Shown one piece after another: positions 61,796-64,000 of a stretch of 64,000 nt of DNA; positions within the stretch are counted from its first letter, which is position 1, and each line of letters opens with the position of its first letter. A program made the translations under genes and the position numbers. Below the pieces are notes generated by a model. The model had not been told where the DNA came from. It worked only from the letters and a program-made list of their open reading frames with translations, and did no database searches. Origin of the DNA: DASRDE01 sp035938175 (lineage in GTDB: Bacteria > Vulcanimicrobiota > Vulcanimicrobiia > Vulcanimicrobiales > Vulcanimicrobiaceae); contig DASZHD010000046.1 in assembly GCA_035938175.1 (NCBI GenBank), positions 1 through 64,000 on the forward strand, in the 5' to 3' direction.

Positions 61796-63229
61796 TTGTC
61801 AAAGCGTCTAACCGTTATCGGCGCGGGCCTTGCCGGAAGCGAGGCCGCTTGGCAAGCGGCGCTATGCGGCGTTGCCGTCGATCTCTACGAAATGCGCCCG
61901 CAGAAAAGCGGTCCCGCCCATCACACGGGAAATTTTGCCGAGCTGGTCTGCAGTAATTCATTTCGCGGCGCCGCGCTCGAGAATGCCGTCGGTTTGTTGA
62001 AAGCGGAACTGGAACTTCTCGATTCGCTCGTGATGGCGTCGGCGCGCGATGCCGCGGTGCCGGCCGGCGGCGCCTTGGCGGTGGATCGCGACCGCTTTTC
62101 GCAAGCCGTACAAGCACGAATCGAATCGCAGCCGCTGATCGCGGTGCATCGCGAAGAAGTGCTGACGATTCCGCTCGACCGTCCCGCGATCGTTGCGTGC
62201 GGGCCGCTGCCGAGTACGGAGTTTTTGGGGGAGATTGATGGGGTGTTGGGGAGGGTGGACCCTTCGATGCCTCAGGGTGGTTCGATTCCTCACCATGACA
62301 AATCGAGGCTGCACTACTACGATGCCGCCTCGCCGATCGTCGCCGCCGATTCGATCGACGAACGTCCCATGTATCGCAAATCGCGATACGAAAAAGGCGA
62401 CGGCGACGACTACCTCAATATTCCCCTAACGAAAGAGCAGTATCTTCAACTGCTCGCGGATTTGCGCACGCTGCCGCGGCACGAAACCAAAGCGTTCGAA
62501 GATGCAAAATATTTTGAAGGCTGTCTTCCGATCGAAGAGATGGCCGATCGCGGCGACGACGTGCTGCGCTTCGGACCCATGAAGCCCGTCGGACTGCGCG
62601 ATCCGCGCACCGGAAAAACGCCGTACGCGGTCGTGCAGTTGCGCAAAGAAAACGTCGCGGGCACGGCGTTCAATTTGGTCGGTTTTCAAACTCGTCTCAC
62701 CTGGCCGTCGCAAAAGGAAGCGTTCCAAAAACTTCCCGGGTTGGAACGCGCGGAATGGCTGCGCTTGGGCGTTATGCACCGCAACACGTTCATCGACTCG
62801 CCGCACCTGTTGGGGCCGGACCTGCGTTTGCGCGGAACGCCGTCGCTGTATTTTGCCGGACAGATCACCGGAGCCGAAGGGTACGTCGAGGCCGCCGCTT
62901 GCGGCGCCATGACCGGCATCCACGCCGCGCGCCAAATCCTGGAACTGCCCGCGGTGGAGTTTCCGGATACGAGCGCGTTCGGCGCGATCGTCGCGCACCT
63001 GCAGAACACCCAGACGCCGGACTTTCAGCCCGCAAATGTCACATGGGCGCCGTTTCCGCCGCTTGATCCGCAGACCGTTGCGAGCCTCGGAAAGCGCCCA
63101 GACAAAAAGGTGCGGCGGCGGATGCTTGCGGAACGCTCGCTGGCCGCAATGAACTTATTTGCCCGCGCGTTGAGGAGACATGATGATCGCAACCCCTCCC
63201 ACCACCTACTCGCCGCCCCGGCTCGTTAG
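61796..63229 (+). CDS. trmFO: Methylenetetrahydrofolate--tRNA-(uracil-5-)-methyltransferase TrmFO
   Basis: 477 aa from TTG 61796 with GGAAGG upstream. The FAD-binding start is VIGAGLAGSEAA (7-18), followed by the family motifs GNFAELVCSNSFR and YDAASPIVAADS. YFAGQITGAEGYVEAAACG is the C-terminal FAD motif. It makes 5-methyluridine 54 in the tRNA T-loop using methylene-THF. Residues 156-169 (PSMPQGGSIPHHDK) are an insertion of the palindromic repeat just before LHYYDAASPIV. The 3' end overlaps the next gene by 50 bp. Confidence 0.95.
   Translation: MSKRLTVIGAGLAGSEAAWQAALCGVAVDLYEMRPQKSGPAHHTGNFAELVCSNSFRGAALENAVGLLKAELELLDSLVMASARDAAVPAGGALAVDRDRFSQAVQARIESQPLIAVHREEVLTIPLDRPAIVACGPLPSTEFLGEIDGVLGRVDPSMPQGGSIPHHDKSRLHYYDAASPIVAADSIDERPMYRKSRYEKGDGDDYLNIPLTKEQYLQLLADLRTLPRHETKAFEDAKYFEGCLPIEEMADRGDDVLRFGPMKPVGLRDPRTGKTPYAVVQLRKENVAGTAFNLVGFQTRLTWPSQKEAFQKLPGLERAEWLRLGVMHRNTFIDSPHLLGPDLRLRGTPSLYFAGQITGAEGYVEAAACGAMTGIHAARQILELPAVEFPDTSAFGAIVAHLQNTQTPDFQPANVTWAPFPPLDPQTVASLGKRPDKKVRRRMLAERSLAAMNLFARALRRHDDRNPSHHLLAAPAR
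62261..62302 (+). repeat. Palindromic repeat element inserted in frame within trmFO (copy F)
   Basis: CCTTCGATGCCTCAGGGTGG then TTCGATTCCTCACCATGACA matches the right arm of the intergenic elements (compare 2824-2870). 42 bp encode 14 extra residues (PSMPQGGSIPHHDK) without breaking the frame. The DNA just upstream (GGGGTGTTGGGGAGGGTGG) is unusually G-rich for this gene and may belong to the insertion. Confidence 0.85.
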
Positions 63230-64000
63230 CCGCGCCGCAAACGTCGTCGAACCGAAGGGAGCCGGCCACGTGCTGGTTCAGGTTCAGGTGAACGCGGACG
63301 GTTCGTTCAAAGTCTTGCGCGTCATCCGTTCCAGCAATCCGGCCGACAATGCAGCCGCCCTGGACATCGCTTCGCATTCCAAGTACGCACCGGCGTTGAA
63401 AAACGGCGCGCCCGTCCGCTCGCTCTTCGATTTCGACGTCGTGTTCGGTCAAGAAGCGGTCAGCGGAGCGGCAGCGCAGATCGCCGCAATGCTGCACAAG
63501 AACGATTTCAACGGCGCCAAAGCGGCGGCTGAATCGGCGCTGACGCAAAATTCGAACAACCAGCTCGTGCAGGCGCAGCTCGGCGTTGCCGACGCATTCT
63601 TGCACGACATCAGCGGAGCGGTTGCGGCATTCGACAAAGCCGGAACGATTCCGGAGATGTATCAAAACGTTGCGATGCAAGCGTATTCGCTCAACGCCAC
63701 GTCCCTTGCCGGCACGCAGCCGCAAGTCGCGCTCGCGCAAGCGCAAAGGGCCGTTTCGCTGAACGGTGACTACGGCGCCTACTATGCGCTCGGCGTTGCG
63801 CAGCAGGCTAACAAAAACAGCACGGCCGCATTGAGCGCGCTGGAGAAGGCCGAAAGCATGGCGCAAGGCGCGCATCCGCCCGCCGATGCCTCGAGTATGG
63901 CCAACATTTATCAAGCCATGCTTACCGCGGCGCAGGCGTCCGGCGACAAAGCGACCGTCGATCGCGTTTCTGCTCAAATCAACAAGTTGGATCCCGCGGC
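63180..64000 (+). CDS. TonB C-terminal-like domain protein with TPR-like repeats (truncated by window edge)
   Basis: The frame from ATG 63180 (GAGGAG 5 nt upstream; an adjacent ATG at 63183 is an alternative) stays open to the end of the window. About residues 20-90 read as a TonB_C-like domain: GHVLVQVQVNADGSFKVLRV, SNPADNAAALDIASHSKYAPA and FDFDVVFG. The rest is helical and TPR-like (NDFNGAKAAAESALTQ, GDYGAYYALGVAQQANK). No N-terminal signal or membrane helix is seen, unusual for a TonB-type protein. The start overlaps the last 50 bp of trmFO. Confidence 0.75.
   Translation, partial: MMIATPPTTYSPPRLVSRAANVVEPKGAGHVLVQVQVNADGSFKVLRVIRSSNPADNAAALDIASHSKYAPALKNGAPVRSLFDFDVVFGQEAVSGAAAQIAAMLHKNDFNGAKAAAESALTQNSNNQLVQAQLGVADAFLHDISGAVAAFDKAGTIPEMYQNVAMQAYSLNATSLAGTQPQVALAQAQRAVSLNGDYGAYYALGVAQQANKNSTAALSALEKAESMAQGAHPPADASSMANIYQAMLTAAQASGDKATVDRVSAQINKLDPA

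Noticed and set aside
1..64000. CRISPR arrays, rRNA genes, IS transposases or integrases
   Set aside because: No regularly spaced direct repeats, rRNA sequence or transposase/integrase domain seen; the tandem arms at 23.1 kb are repeat-element units, not CRISPR.

Overview
The window is a stretch of bacterial chromosome, mostly high-GC and densely coded. Genes for a heptose epimerase of LPS core synthesis, a TonB-dependent receptor and outer-membrane barrel proteins point to a diderm. A ymdB-spoVS pair, TrmFO, a GC-rich coding style and an abundant dispersed palindromic repeat suggest a Terrabacteria-side lineage such as Candidatus Eremiobacterota/Vulcanimicrobiota (WPS-2). That placement is inference; no rRNA is present to test it.

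Layout. 1-5 kb: the start of a membrane transporter running off the left edge, a TPR protein, a histone-deacetylase-like hydrolase, and an ECF sigma / anti-sigma / RseB-like envelope-stress module. 5-9 kb: two tandem HPr-kinase-like P-loop proteins, then an oxidative-folding and copper group (SCO, a frameshifted MauE/DoxX gene, a TlpA-like thioredoxin). 9.4-11 kb: small zinc-ribbon and membrane proteins of lower GC. 11-20 kb: a His-rich membrane protein with hldD, then a four-gene minus-strand operon coding for a Cyc2-like heme-porin fusion with an extra cytochrome c domain, a multicopper oxidase, a small membrane protein and a TonB-dependent receptor. A second His-rich lipoprotein lies upstream of it. 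20-31 kb: ymdB-spoVS-PHP, an M16 protease, a cyclodeaminase-like protein, ahcY-metK (methyl cycle), a secreted protein and an MFS exporter. 31-33 kb: a consensus promoter and terminator bracketing a short untranslated segment, a peptide-binding lipoprotein, and tRNA-Asn(GTT).

33.6-45.4 kb is a lower-GC genomic island beside the tRNA. It holds a frameshifted, truncated sigma-factor pseudogene, Vsr, two cytosine-5 methyltransferases, an McrB-like AAA+ protein and an McrC-like PD-(D/E)xK nuclease. Together these look like a LlaJI/BsuMI-type restriction-modification system. A large RecB-like nuclease-helicase lies on the opposite strand. From 45 kb the core-like genome resumes: a WYL regulator, a HAF-repeat lipoprotein, a LytS/LytT two-component pair, a CBM9/DUF5916-type barrel protein, acyl- and acetyltransferases, PhzF, two paralogous small secreted proteins, a STAS protein, a histone-H1-like Lys/Arg/Gly repeat protein, topA, trmFO, and a TonB-C/TPR protein cut by the right edge.

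The most notable features are: (i) a palindromic repeat family present as full-length structured intergenic copies and also as short in-frame insertions inside the multicopper oxidase and trmFO genes; (ii) the Cyc2-like cytochrome-porin plus multicopper oxidase operon; (iii) a methyltransferase carrying an endonuclease-III-type iron-sulfur cysteine motif; (iv) two genes, ymdB and the nuclease-helicase, that appear to start at ATT and CTG codons.
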